DNA of 48,953 nt, taken from NCBI RefSeq assembly GCF_010367455.1, contig NZ_WRPR01000019.1, forward strand, positions 1 through 48,953. Direction: 5' to 3'. The DNA comes from Candidatus Laterigemmans baculatus (lineage in GTDB: Bacteria > Planctomycetota > Planctomycetia > Pirellulales > Pirellulaceae). Under the pieces are notes generated by a model. It did no database searches and was not told the origin of the DNA. It worked only from the letters and a program-made list of their open reading frames with translations. Every line of letters begins with the position of its first letter. Position 1 is the first letter of the stretch. Below, in pieces: positions 1-7,716 of the stretch. The translations under genes were made by a program, and so were the position numbers.

Positions 1-142
1 CCTTCGGCTTGCCGTTAAACGACTTGGTAGCCAACTGCTGGGCACTGCTGACTTTATGGCAATTCAGCGTAAGAAAGTGGCGCTGTCCAGTTAGCGCCCG
101 GCGGCTGATGAATAATCCGGACTAACGCGTTGCGGCTGATAA
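1..142. repeat. Intergenic dispersed repeats at left window edge
   Basis: No gene is seen here. Bases 1-22 (CCTTCGGCTTGCCG followed by TTAAACGA) and 75-90 (AAGTGGCGCTGTCCAG) both recur as exact reverse complements at the right edge of the window (48894-48915 and 48843-48858), in the same order but with a different spacer. Bases 91-140 hold degraded copies of the GCTAGC-core family A repeat: GCGCCCGGCGGCTGATG, then an inverted CCGGACTAACGCG/GCGGCTGAT copy. The dehydratase stop codon lies immediately to the right. Confidence 0.75.
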
Positions 143-145
143 CAA

Positions 146-1123
146 CTAGCGTGAGCCCTGCCGTTCGTGGAGGATTGCGTGCAGGGTGGGCATGTCGAGA
201 TTCCCGCCGGAGAGAATCCCCACGACGGTTTGGTTCTGGAACCGCGTGCGTTGCTGATAAGCCGCCGCAAGGGCCGCGGCCCCGGCGGCTTCGGGCAGGT
301 TGTGGGTTCGCTGCAGAATCTCATACACCGCATGCCGCATTTCTTGGTCGTCGACCAGGATCACGTCGTCCATCAGCTTCCACATGATCTCGAGGGTCAT
401 CTCTGCGGGAACGCGAGTGGCGATTCCTTCGGCGCAGGTGTCGACGCGGGGGCGAGTGACGATTTTTTTTGCCTGCCAGGAGGCGGCGACGGCATCGGCC
501 CCGGCGGCCTGGACGCCGATGATTTGCGTTTGGGGGCGGAGATGCTTGGCGACGATACAGGTGCCACAGACTCCACTGCCGAGTCCGATCGGAACGAGAA
601 TCACGTCGGGTGCGGGGAGGGTTTGGAAAATCTCCCAGGCCATCGTGCCGACGCCGGCGACCAGCAGGGGCTCGTTGGCCGAATGCACGTAGCGGCCGCC
701 CCGCTGGCGAACGATCTCCTCGACGCATTCCCGCGCCTCGTCAAAATCGTCTCCCGCTTCGATCAGCTCCGCGCCGAGGGCACGAATGGCGGAGTTCTTG
801 TCAGGGTTGTTGCCTCGAGGGACGACGATCGTGCAGGCGACTCCTGCACGCCCCGCGGCGTAAGCAAGCGATTGCCCATGGTTTCCGGTAGAGACGGCGA
901 GAATCCCCGCTTCCCGCTCCCGCGCGCCGAGCGTGCCGACGAGGTTCACTCCGCCGCGAATCTTGAACGCGCCCGTCGGTTGGTGGTTTTCGTGTTTCAG
1001 ATAGAATGGAAAGCCGAGCAGCGAACCGAGACCGGGCCAGCGATAAAGAGGCGTCTGCGGGAGCAAAGCATGGACTCGCGGCAATGCGTCGAGCACATCG
1101 CTGTAGCGGACCGGTAACTCCAT
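146..1123 (-). CDS. PLP-dependent threonine/serine dehydratase family protein
   Basis: A 325-residue fold-type II PLP enzyme. The PLP-binding lysine is K54 in the PTGAFKIRG motif. The substrate loop STGNHGQ is at 78-84, a glycine-rich phosphate-binding loop (GLGSGVCG) at about 180-187, and SGGN near residue 304. The family deaminates L-threonine or L-serine to 2-oxoacid and ammonia, or racemises serine. At 325 aa it lacks the C-terminal ACT regulatory domain of biosynthetic IlvA, so it resembles the short catabolic dehydratase/serine racemase type; the exact substrate cannot be read from sequence. It is divergent from the DUF542 gene with a 47-bp gap, and no functional link is evident. The ATG at 1123 fits the usual N-terminus. 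Confidence 0.88.
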   Translation of the reverse strand: MELPVRYSDVLDALPRVHALLPQTPLYRWPGLGSLLGFPFYLKHENHQPTGAFKIRGGVNLVGTLGAREREAGILAVSTGNHGQSLAYAAGRAGVACTIVVPRGNNPDKNSAIRALGAELIEAGDDFDEARECVEEIVRQRGGRYVHSANEPLLVAGVGTMAWEIFQTLPAPDVILVPIGLGSGVCGTCIVAKHLRPQTQIIGVQAAGADAVAASWQAKKIVTRPRVDTCAEGIATRVPAEMTLEIMWKLMDDVILVDDQEMRHAVYEILQRTHNLPEAAGAAALAAAYQQRTRFQNQTVVGILSGGNLDMPTLHAILHERQGSR

Positions 1124-1170
1124 CGTGACTGCTCCCTTTCAAAGATTGCGTTTCGTCTTAGCCGCCGCGC

Positions 1171-1380
1171 ATGAACGACCTCGACCTCCACTCCAACATC
1201 ATCGACTGGTGCATCGAGCACCCCGAGTCGCTGTCGCTATTCGAGCGACTCGGGATCGACTATTGCTGCGGTGGAAAGTCGCTCGCCTACGCCTGTGAGC
1301 AACGCGAATTGGATCCCGAAGCGGTCCTCATCGAGCTCCAAAGAGTGATTGCATCCGGCGAGCAAACCGACGCGTCCTGA
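1171..1380 (+). CDS. Stand-alone DUF542 (ScdA_N) domain protein
   Basis: A 69-residue protein consisting only of the N-terminal domain of Ric/ScdA/YtfE iron-sulfur repair proteins. It shows the signature GIDYCCGG (C32-C33) followed by C42 in the expected LAYACE segment. In full-length RIC proteins this domain precedes a diiron hemerythrin domain; here translation stops after the DUF542 unit and no hemerythrin gene follows. Its position next to hmp and nsrR suggests a role in nitrosative-stress response or Fe-S/NO chemistry, but that is inference from context. No clear Shine-Dalgarno sequence is visible. No copy of the palindrome found at the hmp promoter lies in the 47-bp upstream gap, so co-regulation is not shown. 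Confidence 0.85.
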   Translation: MNDLDLHSNIIDWCIEHPESLSLFERLGIDYCCGGKSLAYACEQRELDPEAVLIELQRVIASGEQTDAS

Positions 1381-1395
1381 CCCAATGCCGCCATC

Positions 1396-1526
1396 ACCCT
1401 CCCCCCGGGAGGGTCGCGAGGAACGAGCGGGGAGGGCGCGGGAGATGAAGCCGAAGGAGCGTACGTCGCACTGAGGTTTCGCTGCCCCTCCCCGGGCCTG
1501 AGAGCCCGACCCTCCCGGGGGAGGGT
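1396..1526. repeat. Family C long inverted repeat between DUF542 gene and hmp
   Basis: The arms at 1396-1416 and 1507-1526 are inverted copies differing by one extra C. Each arm is itself a CCCTCCCCCGGGAGGG palindrome. The element fills the gap between two convergent genes, so it could act as a bidirectional terminator. Related copies lie at 26349-26366 and 29928-29980. Confidence 0.8.
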
Positions 1527-1540
1527 AAAGGTGGGGGGAC

Positions 1541-2791
1541 TCAAACCGGACAAGCCGCCGATTCGGAGGTCATGTCCTGCAGCGGGCCGAAGAATTCGAA
1601 GTTCAGCTGACTCTCAGGCACGTCGGCGTGGCGAAGTGCATTGTAGAGTCCCGCCATGAACGGCTTGGGCCCGCACAGATAGTACTCGCAATCGAGCGAC
1701 GGCAGAATTTCGTTCAGCAAGTCCACGTTGATGAAACCTTGGCTGTCGCAGCGGTTTTCCGCCACGTCAGGCTCGCGCGGCTGGCTGTAACAGAAATGGG
1801 TCTGCACCCGGTCGTGCTGGGCCGCCAACGCTCGGGCTTCGTCGCCGAACGCATGCAGCCGACCGTTGACCGCCCCATGGATGAAGTAGATATCCCGCTC
1901 GAGCTTTGCCTCGACCGCCTCGTGCAACATCGACAGCACGGGCGTAATCCCCACCCCGCCGGAAAGGAACACCAGCGGGCGAGACTCTTCGGCGGCCGCT
2001 TTGACATCCAAAAAGAACTCGCCACAGGGCGGTCCCACTTCCACGATTCCCCCCTCCTGCACGTGGTCGTGCAGGTAGTTTGAGACGTGGCCGGGCTGAC
2101 CTTCCGGCGTGAGCGGCCCTTCGCGTTTGACGCTGATCCGGTAGTAGCCCACGCCGGGTCGCGCCGAGAGACTGTAGTTTCGCATCGTGGTGTACGCCTC
2201 TTGGCCGGGCACGCGGATCGTCAGGTACTGCCCCGGGCGGTGCGGTGCGAGCGGACTGCCGTCGGCCGGTTTGAGGTAGAACGAAGCGATGCAGTCGCTC
2301 TCGACCACTTTGCGATCGACCACAAAATCCTTAAAGCCCTCCCAGCCGTGCTGCTCCCGATGACTCTCGTACAGTTCCCCTTCGCGGCCGATCAGCACGC
2401 CCGCCAAAAAACCATACGCCTCGGCCCAAGCGTCGATCACCTCGTCGGTCGCGGCCTCCCCGAGCACCTCGCGAATCGAAGCCAACAAGTGTTCGCCGAC
2501 GATCGGGTAGTGCTCGGACTTGATGCCCAGCGAGACATGCTTCTGCGCGATCAACTCCACCGCCGGCCCGAGGACCGTCAGGTTGTCGACGTTGGCGGCA
2601 AACGCGCAAATCGCCCCGGCCAGCGCTTTTTGCTGCGTTCCTTTGACCTGGTTGGCGGGGTTGAAAAATTCCCCCACCTCGGGGTTGCCCGCGAACATCC
2701 GGCGGTAGAAGTGGCGGGTCAGTTCCTCGCCCCGCTGGGCCAAGACGGGGGCGGTGGCTTTGACGGTCGCGATCGTTTCGGGAGTCAGCAT
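1541..2791 (-). CDS. hmp: Flavohemoprotein Hmp, nitric oxide dioxygenase
   Basis: A 416-residue protein with the full flavohemoglobin architecture; it converts NO and O2 to nitrate using NAD(P)H in the cytoplasm. The globin domain (about 1-140) has B10 tyrosine Y29, a Q at E7 (53/54) and proximal haem ligand H85. The FAD domain has RNYSLS at 204-209. The NAD domain has GGVGITP at 278-284 and CGPKPF at 373-378. The reading frame is open further upstream to 3001, but that extension crosses the regulatory palindromes and reads into the divergent nsrR gene; the ATG at 2791 (MLTPETIATV) matches the family N-terminus. The gene is divergent from nsrR, 90 bp apart. Confidence 0.96.
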   Translation of the reverse strand: MLTPETIATVKATAPVLAQRGEELTRHFYRRMFAGNPEVGEFFNPANQVKGTQQKALAGAICAFAANVDNLTVLGPAVELIAQKHVSLGIKSEHYPIVGEHLLASIREVLGEAATDEVIDAWAEAYGFLAGVLIGREGELYESHREQHGWEGFKDFVVDRKVVESDCIASFYLKPADGSPLAPHRPGQYLTIRVPGQEAYTTMRNYSLSARPGVGYYRISVKREGPLTPEGQPGHVSNYLHDHVQEGGIVEVGPPCGEFFLDVKAAAEESRPLVFLSGGVGITPVLSMLHEAVEAKLERDIYFIHGAVNGRLHAFGDEARALAAQHDRVQTHFCYSQPREPDVAENRCDSQGFINVDLLNEILPSLDCEYYLCGPKPFMAGLYNALRHADVPESQLNFEFFGPLQDMTSESAACPV

Positions 2792-2813
2792 CGTGGCCTC
2801 GAGAAAGCAAAGC

Positions 2814-2853
2814 GGTATTTGAGATACCCGTTTTATTCGGTATGTTAAATACC
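2814..2853. promoter_or_regulatory. Two NsrR-like operators between hmp and nsrR
   Basis: Two 15-bp imperfect palindromes, GGTATTTGAGATACC (2814-2828) and GGTATGTTAAATACC (2839-2853), have centres 25 bp apart. Read in inverse orientation the second is GGTATTTAACATACC, so the pair agrees on GGTATTT-R-A-S-ATACC. The core resembles the known NsrR half-site pattern GYATTT-N-AAATRC. Possible nsrR promoter elements, TTGAGA (2819) and TATGTT (2841) with a 16-bp spacer, overlap both sites, as expected for repression. NsrR as the ligand and autorepression are inferred from position and motif. Confidence 0.72.
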
Positions 2854-2881
2854 TATTCTGAAGTGTCAAGCGGAGAGTTCG

Positions 2882-3319
2882 ATGCACCTGACCACCCATA
2901 CCGATTACTCGCTGCGGCTGTTGATCTACCTGCAGGCCTTGGCCCCCGAAGCGGCCTCGGTCCGACAGGTCGCCGAAGCCTACGGGATCTCGGTGAATCA
3001 CTTAGCCAAAGTCGCCCAGCGGCTGACGCAACTCGGCTGGATTAGCAGCCGCCGGGGGCGAGGCGGAGGGTTGGTTCTGGGACCAAATGCCGCAGGGCTC
3101 AAGCTCGGCCAGCTGATCCGCACGCTCGAGCCGTCGACCGCCCTGGCCGAGTGCCATACGGCCGACTCGCACTGTCCGATCGAGCCGGTCTGCCACTTGA
3201 AATCGATCCTCAGCGAAGCCCAGCAGGAATTCTTTGCCGCGCTCGACCGGTACACGCTCGGCGACCTCGCCCAGCAGCGCGACGTGCTGGTCCCGCTGCT
3301 GGTCCCTCAACGTCATTGA
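2882..3319 (+). CDS. nsrR: Rrf2-family Fe-S transcription regulator, NsrR type
   Basis: A 145-residue Rrf2 protein. The start MHLTTHTDYSLRLLIYL, the winged helix with VNHLAKVAQRL (about 38-48) and the wing RGRGGGL are typical. Three cysteines C91, C98 and C104 sit where NsrR/IscR proteins bind their Fe-S cluster (here C-x6-C-x5-C). NsrR loses repression when NO attacks the cluster. Divergent pairing with hmp, plus two NsrR-like palindromes in the shared promoter, supports NsrR over IscR; there is no isc/suf operon nearby. A Shine-Dalgarno GGAGAG lies 5 bases before the ATG. Confidence 0.88.
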   Translation: MHLTTHTDYSLRLLIYLQALAPEAASVRQVAEAYGISVNHLAKVAQRLTQLGWISSRRGRGGGLVLGPNAAGLKLGQLIRTLEPSTALAECHTADSHCPIEPVCHLKSILSEAQQEFFAALDRYTLGDLAQQRDVLVPLLVPQRH

Positions 3320-3329
3320 GGGGGGCCTC

Positions 3330-3353
3330 TGTACAGACTGCACGGTCTGTACA
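3330..3353. promoter_or_regulatory. Perfect 9-6-9 inverted repeat TGTACAGAC/GTCTGTACA
   Basis: Arms at 3330-3338 and 3345-3353 are perfect inverted copies around TGCACG, ten bases after the nsrR stop codon. It could be a transcript hairpin ending nsrR (no T-tract follows) or an operator for the downstream porin-like gene. The rest of the interval to 3553 shows nothing recognisable apart from a GGAG at 3541. Confidence 0.5.
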
Positions 3354-3553
3354 ACCTAGTGAACGGACGACGGTCGAGCCGGTTGTCGCGGTGCCGACAA
3401 TTGGAGGCGGTCGGTCGGCGGCGGGGAACCGATTCCCTGAAGACCCCGGATGAGACCCAGCAGGCGAGCCTTCCTGGAGTCCAGACGGGGTTCATGCATG
3501 CCGCCACGGATGGCTGCTGCCGGTGCGACCCACGGAGTACGGAGATCCCCCCC

Positions 3554-4696
3554 TTGAAACGCTTTGCCCTGCTGACGCTCTTGTTCGCTCCCGCGACCGT
3601 TGGATTTTCCTTGCAGGCCGTCGCCGAGGAGCCGCTCCCACGAGTGGCTGGATACGCCGCGAGTCCTTCCGACACGGTGCTGCCTCCGCTAGTCGATGAC
3701 GCCGAGTGCTTTGAATATGCCCCCCCGTCGCAGGCGGGTTGGTTTGGCGACATCGGGTTCTACGTGCTGACGCCCCAGTGGACCAACAACCCGGCGTTCC
3801 AAGTCGTCGAAGAACCCGCTCTCGGGGCGGTGGCCGAGGGCGAGCAGATCGACTTCGACCACGATGCCGACTTCGCTCCGCTGGTCTCGGTCGGCTACTC
3901 GGGTGACAAAGGGCTGGGAGCTCGCGTCCGCTGGTGGACGCTCGGTTCGGGGACTCGGGTGAGCGATTCGACCGACGATCCCACGACCGATATCCTGCTT
4001 CAAACCCCGTCGCTGCTCGGTGCCGGGGGCTCGTTCGCCGGAGCACCGGGAGTCGGTGAAACGCTGTCCGCTGGAGCCACCCACCGGCTCGACTTGGACG
4101 TGATCGATCTGGAAGGAATTTGGGACACCGAGCTCGGCCGTACCTCGCTGCTATTTTCGGCCGGGATTCGCTATGCCCACCTGGGGCAGCGGTACGATGC
4201 GACGATTGCCGTGAGCGACACGGCCACCGGCACGGTTCTGGATTCCGCTTCGTTCCAGGCTCGCAACACGTTCAACGGAGCTGGCCCCACCACGTCGCTG
4301 CAGGCTTACCGCCAGATCGGCCAGACCCAGCTGGCGATCTACGGGCTCGGCCGCGGATCGCTGCTGTTCGGGGAACGGCGGCAGAGAGCGGCCAACCTGA
4401 ATCCCGCCGGACCGCTGGGCGAATTCTCCAACGAAATCATCAACGATGGCGTGATGCCGGTGGTGGAACTCGAAGTCGGTGCCAACTGGACACGGCGGAT
4501 GGGCTGCTACGATCTGTTCGTCGAAGGGGGACTGGTCGGCCAAGCCTGGTTCAACGCTGGCAATGCGGCGAACTCCGATAGCCTCGGCTTCGACATCATC
4601 GGCATCGGCACCGGCATGGGAGCCACCGGAAGCAACGACGCCGAGCAAACGATGGGGCTGGTCGGGCTGAAATTCACCAGCGGCGTCCGGTTCTAG
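3554..4696 (+). CDS. Outer-membrane beta-barrel protein (Legionella MOMP-like/Lpg1974-type)
   Basis: The open frame runs from 3359, but the best start is the TTG at 3554. It gives a 380-residue product beginning MKRFALLTLLFAPATVGFSL, a textbook Sec signal peptide with probable cleavage near AVAEEP, and GGAG lies about ten bases upstream. The mature part has alternating hydrophobic beta strands (WFGDIGFYVLTPQW, SAGIRYAHLGQRYDA, LQAYRQIGQTQLAIYGLGRG, VVELEVGANW) and ends in a strand with terminal phenylalanine (GVRF), as outer-membrane barrels do. The pattern resembles planctomycete pore-forming proteins annotated as Legionella MOMP-like. The transported solute is unknown. Upstream ATG codons (for example at 3494) would add an arginine-rich leader and are less likely. 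Confidence 0.72.
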   Translation: MKRFALLTLLFAPATVGFSLQAVAEEPLPRVAGYAASPSDTVLPPLVDDAECFEYAPPSQAGWFGDIGFYVLTPQWTNNPAFQVVEEPALGAVAEGEQIDFDHDADFAPLVSVGYSGDKGLGARVRWWTLGSGTRVSDSTDDPTTDILLQTPSLLGAGGSFAGAPGVGETLSAGATHRLDLDVIDLEGIWDTELGRTSLLFSAGIRYAHLGQRYDATIAVSDTATGTVLDSASFQARNTFNGAGPTTSLQAYRQIGQTQLAIYGLGRGSLLFGERRQRAANLNPAGPLGEFSNEIINDGVMPVVELEVGANWTRRMGCYDLFVEGGLVGQAWFNAGNAANSDSLGFDIIGIGTGMGATGSNDAEQTMGLVGLKFTSGVRF

Positions 4697-4739
4697 GGGA
4701 GGCGAGGTTTGAGGGAGCAGGTTGCAGGGAGAACCGTGC

Positions 4740-4895
4740 CGCTCTTGCTCACTCGTACTCAGCGTCAGCGGTACTCGTACTCGTACTCGCACTCGAATCC
4801 GGGCCCCTGCTCTGGGAAAACGCCGGATTCGAGTACCGCTTCGCTGAGTACGAGTACTGCTTCGCTGAGTACGAGTACGAGTACTGAGTTCTGAG
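4740..4895. repeat. Family D TACTCG/CGAGTA short tandem and inverted repeat
   Basis: The 321-bp gap 4697-5017 contains no convincing gene. Bases 4770-4797 repeat TACTCG, and 4827-4895 repeat CGAGTA with GCTTCGCTGAGTACGAG blocks, so the two halves form an imperfect inverted repeat around 4800-4825. A closely related block lies at 23955-24056. The remaining bases to 5017 show nothing I recognise. Confidence 0.75.
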
Positions 4896-5017
4896 TTCGA
4901 GCACCGGGAGCCTGCTCCCTACCCTCCCGGCTACCCGCTCTTCGCTTGCGGGCTTAAACTCCGGGGGCCTGGTTTGCTGTTCGCTTCGTTCACCGCTTCG
5001 CCCCCTGCTGCGCCCGC

Positions 5018-5629
5018 ATGAAACTGACCGGTCACGCAATCGTGCTGCTGGCGCGGCTGTTGAGCGGGTATACGGTGCGATGGGTCGATTGCCAACCGGA
5101 CACCTGCCAGCGGGTCTACTTCGCCAACCACACCAGCCATCTCGACGCGGTCGTGTTGTGGTCGGCGCTGCCGCGGCACCTGCGGGCAATCACCCGACCG
5201 GTGGCCGCCAAGGACTACTGGTCCGGCGGCTGGGTCAAGCCGCGGTTGGCCAAAGCCTTCAACGCGATGCTGATCGACCGCAAGGAGATCAAGGTCCACC
5301 AGAGCCCGATCGACTTGATGATCCGCGAGATGGGAGACGTTTATTCGCTGATCGTATTTCCCGAGGGAGGGCGGACGAGCGGCGAAGAGATGGGGCAGTT
5401 CAAGAGCGGACTCTACTACCTGGGCAAGAAGCGGCCCGATTTGGAACTGGTCCCGGTGTACATCGACAACGTCAACCGCGTCCTGCCGCGGGGCGAGATC
5501 CTGCCCGTCCCACTGCTGACCTGCATCACGATCGGGCCGCCGATCTTTCTCGAAGCGGGCGAGCCGAAAGCCGACTTTCTGAACCGCGCGCGAAGCGCCG
5601 TTCGGGCGCTCAAAGGAGATGAGGGGTGA
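5018..5629 (+). CDS. PlsC-like 1-acylglycerol-3-phosphate acyltransferase
   Basis: A 203-residue membrane-associated acyltransferase of the PlsC (LPLAT) superfamily. The catalytic HX4D motif is NHTSHLD (H38, D43) and the substrate-binding block is FPEGGRT (114-120). A hydrophobic N-terminal helix (about 6-17) would anchor it. The family transfers an acyl chain to lysophosphatidate to make phosphatidate. The next gene, a CdsA-like cytidylyltransferase that would use phosphatidate, starts inside this gene's stop codon, so the pair probably forms a short phospholipid operon. Acyl acceptor specificity is not determinable. Confidence 0.9.
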   Translation: MKLTGHAIVLLARLLSGYTVRWVDCQPDTCQRVYFANHTSHLDAVVLWSALPRHLRAITRPVAAKDYWSGGWVKPRLAKAFNAMLIDRKEIKVHQSPIDLMIREMGDVYSLIVFPEGGRTSGEEMGQFKSGLYYLGKKRPDLELVPVYIDNVNRVLPRGEILPVPLLTCITIGPPIFLEAGEPKADFLNRARSAVRALKGDEG

Positions 5630-6696
5630 GCGGTGCAAGCTGGACGCTCTGGGCGCAAGCGGTGGACGCGGCGTCTGGCGATGACGGAGCCGTCTGGCTG
5701 ACGCTCCGCACCTACATCCTGCTGGCAGTCGTCTTCGGCGTGCTCGGGATCGCCACGCTGGTCGGGATCATCCTCGAGCGCCGCGAGCGGCTGGCGATCG
5801 AACCGGCGATGCTGCGGCGGTTCAACCATCGCCTGCGGGTGTGGTGGATGATGTTCGCGATCCTGGTGTTCGGTTTCCTGCTGCACCGCGTCGGGGTCGT
5901 CGTCCTGTTCGGGCTGATCTCGTTCTGGGCGCTCCGCGAGTTCATCACGATGACGCCCACGCGGCGCGGTGATCACCGCACGCTGTTCTGGGTGTTTTTC
6001 GTCTTCACGCCGCTGCAGTACATCCTGATCGGACTCGGCGAAAACGCTCCGGAGTGGCTCACACGGGGCCGCGAAATCGACTTCTACGGCTTCTACAGCA
6101 TCATGATTCCGGTCTATGCCAGCCTCTTCATCCCGGCCCGGATCGCGATCGCTGGCGACTTCAAACGCTTTTTGGAGCGGAGTGCAAAGATCCAAGCCGG
6201 GCTGCTCGTCTGCGTCTATTCGCTCAGCTACGCCCCGGCCCTGCTCGACCTCGATCTGCGGCTGAGCGACGGCGGGGAGTGGACCGGGAGCAACGTCAGC
6301 GTGCTGTTCTTTCTGATCCTGATCGCCCAGATCGCCGACGTCCTGCAGCAGGCCTGGAGCCGCGTGGCGGGGAAGAACGTGATCGCGATCGAGATCAACG
6401 CCAGCCGCACTTGGGAGGGGGTCGTCGGTTCGATGATCACGACCGGCCTCTGCGGAGCGGCCCTCTCCTGGGCGACGCCGTTCGCCTGGTGGGAGGCCGG
6501 GATGATGTCGATGGTCGTGGCCGTAATGGCGTTCGCCGGAGGGATGACGCTGAGCGCGATCAAGCGGGACCGCGGGGTCAACGACACCGGCACGCTCGTC
6601 CAGGGCCACGCCGGATTGCTCGACCGGATCGACAACGTCTGCTTCGCCGCCCCGGTCTTCTACCACCTGACCCGGTTCTATTTTTCCGCTGCCTGA
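5626..6696 (+). CDS. cdsA: CdsA-like phosphatidate cytidylyltransferase
   Basis: A 356-residue polytopic membrane protein with about eight hydrophobic segments. The C-terminal CDP-diglyceride synthetase signature is clear at about 309-337: S-A-I-K-R-D, then N-D-T-G-T-L, G-H-A-G-L-L-D-R. The family makes CDP-diacylglycerol from CTP and phosphatidate at the inner membrane. The GTG start overlaps the TGA of the acyltransferase gene (GTGA), and AAAGGAG lies about seven bases upstream, consistent with translational coupling. It is longer than minimal CdsA proteins because of an N-terminal region with an extra helix. Whether it is the cell's housekeeping CdsA or a paralogue cannot be judged from the window. 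Confidence 0.9.
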   Translation: MSGASWTLWAQAVDAASGDDGAVWLTLRTYILLAVVFGVLGIATLVGIILERRERLAIEPAMLRRFNHRLRVWWMMFAILVFGFLLHRVGVVVLFGLISFWALREFITMTPTRRGDHRTLFWVFFVFTPLQYILIGLGENAPEWLTRGREIDFYGFYSIMIPVYASLFIPARIAIAGDFKRFLERSAKIQAGLLVCVYSLSYAPALLDLDLRLSDGGEWTGSNVSVLFFLILIAQIADVLQQAWSRVAGKNVIAIEINASRTWEGVVGSMITTGLCGAALSWATPFAWWEAGMMSMVVAVMAFAGGMTLSAIKRDRGVNDTGTLVQGHAGLLDRIDNVCFAAPVFYHLTRFYFSAA

Positions 6697-6730
6697 ACGA
6701 GCGGGATTCCCCACACGAGTTGGATGCGAC

Positions 6731-7507
6731 GTGAAATTGTTTGACACCCACGCCCACTTGGACAGCGAGCCGTTCGACGAGGATCGCGAGGGGGTGCTCG
6801 AACGGGCCCGCGGGGCGGGGCTGGTGGGGATCTGCGTCGTCGGCTGTACCGTCCCGTCGAGCCAGAAGTGCTGCGAACTGGCGGCGGCTCACCCCGATTT
6901 GCTGTGCGCGGCCGTCGGCATCCAGCCCAACTACGTCAGCTCGGTCGAGCCCGCCGCCATGGAAGCGATTGCCGCGCTGGCCGAGCGACCGGAAGTGGTG
7001 GCGATCGGCGAGACGGGGCTCGACGGCTACTGGCAGGACGCCCCGATGGACCTCCAGCGGGAGTTTTTTGAACAGCACCTCGAGCTGGCCGCCCAGCTCG
7101 ACAAACCGTTCATCGTCCACATGCGGGACAGCGGCGAGGAGATTCTCCAAGTGCTCACCCCGCGGGCAGCCGGCGGTCCGCTGCGGGGGATCATGCATTC
7201 GTTCACCGGCGACTGGGAGCTGGCCGAAGCGTTCCTGGCGATGGGGCTGCACCTGAGCTTCGCGGGGATGGTGACCTTCAAAAAATCGGCCGAACTGCGG
7301 CACGTCGCCTCGCGCGTCCCGGCCGATCGGCTGCTGATCGAGACCGACTCGCCCTACCTCAGCCCCGAACCGCTGCGTGGCAAACGCCCCAACGAACCGG
7401 CTCGGGTGGTCCACACCGCCCGCTGCATCGCCGAAGCGCGAGGGGTGTCGCCCGAGAGTCTCGCGGAGCTGACCACGGAAAACGCGGTCCGGTTATTCCG
7501 AAGATAA
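6731..7507 (+). CDS. tatD: TatD-family metal-dependent hydrolase (DNase)
   Basis: A 258-residue TIM-barrel hydrolase with the metal ligands of the TatD family: H7 and H9 in DTHAHLD, E94 in GETGLD, H130 in VHMRDS, H156 in MHSFTG, and D206 in ETDSPYLSPEP. The usual GxHPH segment reads GIQPN, a known kind of variation. TatD enzymes are cytoplasmic magnesium-dependent 3'-5' exonucleases. It starts with GTG at 6731, 34 bp after cdsA on the same strand, so it may share that operon. The following 209 bp to the next gene hold no clear feature. Confidence 0.93.
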   Translation: MKLFDTHAHLDSEPFDEDREGVLERARGAGLVGICVVGCTVPSSQKCCELAAAHPDLLCAAVGIQPNYVSSVEPAAMEAIAALAERPEVVAIGETGLDGYWQDAPMDLQREFFEQHLELAAQLDKPFIVHMRDSGEEILQVLTPRAAGGPLRGIMHSFTGDWELAEAFLAMGLHLSFAGMVTFKKSAELRHVASRVPADRLLIETDSPYLSPEPLRGKRPNEPARVVHTARCIAEARGVSPESLAELTTENAVRLFRR

Positions 7508-7716
7508 CGCCCGGGGCAGTCGCAGCGAGCCATTTCGACCGTTCCTGCGTACTCTCTGCGGAGCTGGTTGCTATTACCGCTTGGGCAGTCTGCTTAGAAT
7601 AGAGCGGGCCTCATCCTAACCGCCTCTCGCCCCCTTCGGACCAGCCCTGCGCGCAAGCCAGTCCTGCACGCACGGCGGAGTCTGCCGGTATTTTCGACGG
7701 AAAAGCGAAACTGACA

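Noticed and set aside
167-1117. Long plus-strand ORF opposite the dehydratase
   Set aside because: It is an antisense shadow of the PLP enzyme gene, favoured by high GC third positions; no family resemblance.
2792-3001. 70-residue N-terminal extension of Hmp
   Set aside because: It would run through the divergent promoter and the nsrR coding region; H85 and Y29 numbering fit exactly when starting at 2791.
7560-7605. Promoter for the giant genes (TTGCTA...TAGAAT)
   Set aside because: The spacing between plausible -35 and -10 elements is 21 bp or else the -35 is poor, so it was not listed as a feature.
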